Source: Acetobacteraceae bacterium (lineage in GTDB: Bacteria; Pseudomonadota; Alphaproteobacteria; Acetobacterales; Acetobacteraceae). Taken from it: DNA of 41,026 nt. Below the pieces are notes generated by a model. That model was not told the origin of the DNA. It was given only the letters and a program-made list of their open reading frames with translations, and searched no databases. Made by a program: the position numbers and the translations under genes. Location of the stretch: NCBI GenBank assembly GCA_019689515.1, contig JADGHI010000001.1, positions 1 to 41,026 of the forward strand, read 5' to 3'. Below are positions 40,629 to 41,026 of the stretch, in pieces (the first letter of the stretch is position 1; each line of letters begins with the position of its first letter).

Positions 40629-41026
40629 CGACCGGCCACGCCCGCCCTCCGCTCCGAACCCTGCTCCCGCCGGGATGGCCACCGCCGAAGGGCTATGCGA
40701 ACGGCATCGCCGGGCGTGGGCGCATGGTCTTCGTCGGCGGCATGGTCGGCTGGGACGAGCAGGGCCGCTTTGCCGAGGGCCTCGTCGCGCAGGTGGCCCA
40801 GGCGCTGCGCAACGTGGTCGCCGTGCTGCGCGAGGGCGGCGCCCGGCCGGAGCACGTGGCGCGGCTCACCTGGTACGTCCTGGACATGGAGGAGTACCGG
40901 CGCTCCCAGCGCGATCTGGGCCGTGCCTATCGCGACGTGATGGGCCGGCACTATCCGGCGATGGCGCTGGTCCAGGTCGCCGCCCTCGTCGCGCCCGAGG
41001 CACACGTCGAGATCGAGGCGACCGCG
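40625..41026 (+). CDS. RidA/YjgF-family protein, partial at right edge
   Basis: The first 134 codons of a RidA-family protein run off the right edge without a stop. After a Pro-rich start, ANGIAGRGRMVFVGGMVGWDEQGRF, QVAQALRNVVAVLREGG and WYVLDMEEY give the standard chorismate-mutase-like fold pattern; YPAMALVQVAALVAPEAHVEIEATA is the usual end, so only a few residues are missing. The conserved Arg of true RidA (in xxCRxxV near the C-terminus) is not seen here; the position reads ALVQVAALV, so this belongs to another subfamily. ATG 40625 overlaps the ligase stop (ATGA). A hydrolase for an enamine/imine intermediate would fit an anthranilate pathway. Confidence 0.85.
   Translation, partial: MTTGHARPPLRTLLPPGWPPPKGYANGIAGRGRMVFVGGMVGWDEQGRFAEGLVAQVAQALRNVVAVLREGGARPEHVARLTWYVLDMEEYRRSQRDLGRAYRDVMGRHYPAMALVQVAALVAPEAHVEIEATA

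Overview
This is a gene-dense, very high-GC (roughly 70% by eye) bacterial chromosome segment. The organism looks like an alphaproteobacterium of the Acetobacteraceae / Roseomonas type. That placement is inferred from orphan Bug-type (tripartite tricarboxylate) binding proteins, the style of the queuosine genes and the many 4-nt ATGA/GTGA gene overlaps; no rRNA or tRNA is present to test it. I see no CRISPR, insertion sequence, phage gene or integrase. Almost everything is metabolic and arranged in tight operons, and no intergenic gap exceeds 300 bases.

Layout. (A) 1-2871, minus strand: an M20-family carbamoylase-type hydrolase cut by the left edge, an SDR dehydrogenase and a 3-hydroxyacyl-CoA dehydrogenase. 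They diverge from (B) 3069-7810, plus strand: a Bug solute-binding protein and the two subunits HyuA/HyuB of an ATP-dependent hydantoinase/oxoprolinase. A and B together look like a cassette for taking up and opening cyclic amides. (C) 7964-12937, plus strand: a queuosine operon, queA-tgt-queF-queG-queC followed by a YhhQ/VUT-type precursor transporter, with almost every gene overlapping the next. (D) 13145-13276: a tiny predicted exported protein. (E) 13280-20962, minus strand: an unassigned catabolic operon read from right to left. It holds a 68-aa amidase partner, an amidase, a Bug protein, a two-subunit molybdenum hydroxylase, a Pht5-like/binding-protein-fold protein, a truncated flavin monooxygenase and a second Bug protein. 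A full-consensus sigma-54 promoter sequence lies just upstream of its first gene.

(F) 21240-22937, minus: a cytoplasmic gamma-glutamyltransferase-like enzyme. (G) 23147-31104, plus: a methylglutaconyl-CoA-hydratase-like crotonase, a ROK-type kinase-like protein whose motifs are in circularly permuted order, a kynurenine-formamidase-like alpha/beta hydrolase, a complete branched-chain-amino-acid-type (Liv) ABC transporter and a cupin. (H) 31109-35522, minus, and 35652-41026, plus: two divergent operons for an aromatic acid degraded as its CoA thioester. They encode a fused flavin monooxygenase/Old-Yellow-Enzyme protein, a PhzS-like monooxygenase, two crotonases, an SDR, a MarR regulator, an acyl-CoA dehydrogenase, a benzoate/2-aminobenzoate-CoA-ligase-type enzyme and a RidA-family protein cut by the right edge. 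The best guess for the substrate is 2-aminobenzoate (anthranilate); salicylate is the alternative. Two related palindromes (shared core TTTARGCTTCAA) sit 62 bp apart in the divergent promoter and are the likely MarR operators.

Items most worth a second look are the permuted ROK protein, the sigma-54-linked amidase/molybdenum-hydroxylase operon with its small partner and large hairpin, and the MarR-controlled aromatic-CoA region. All functional calls come from reading motifs; no database search was run.
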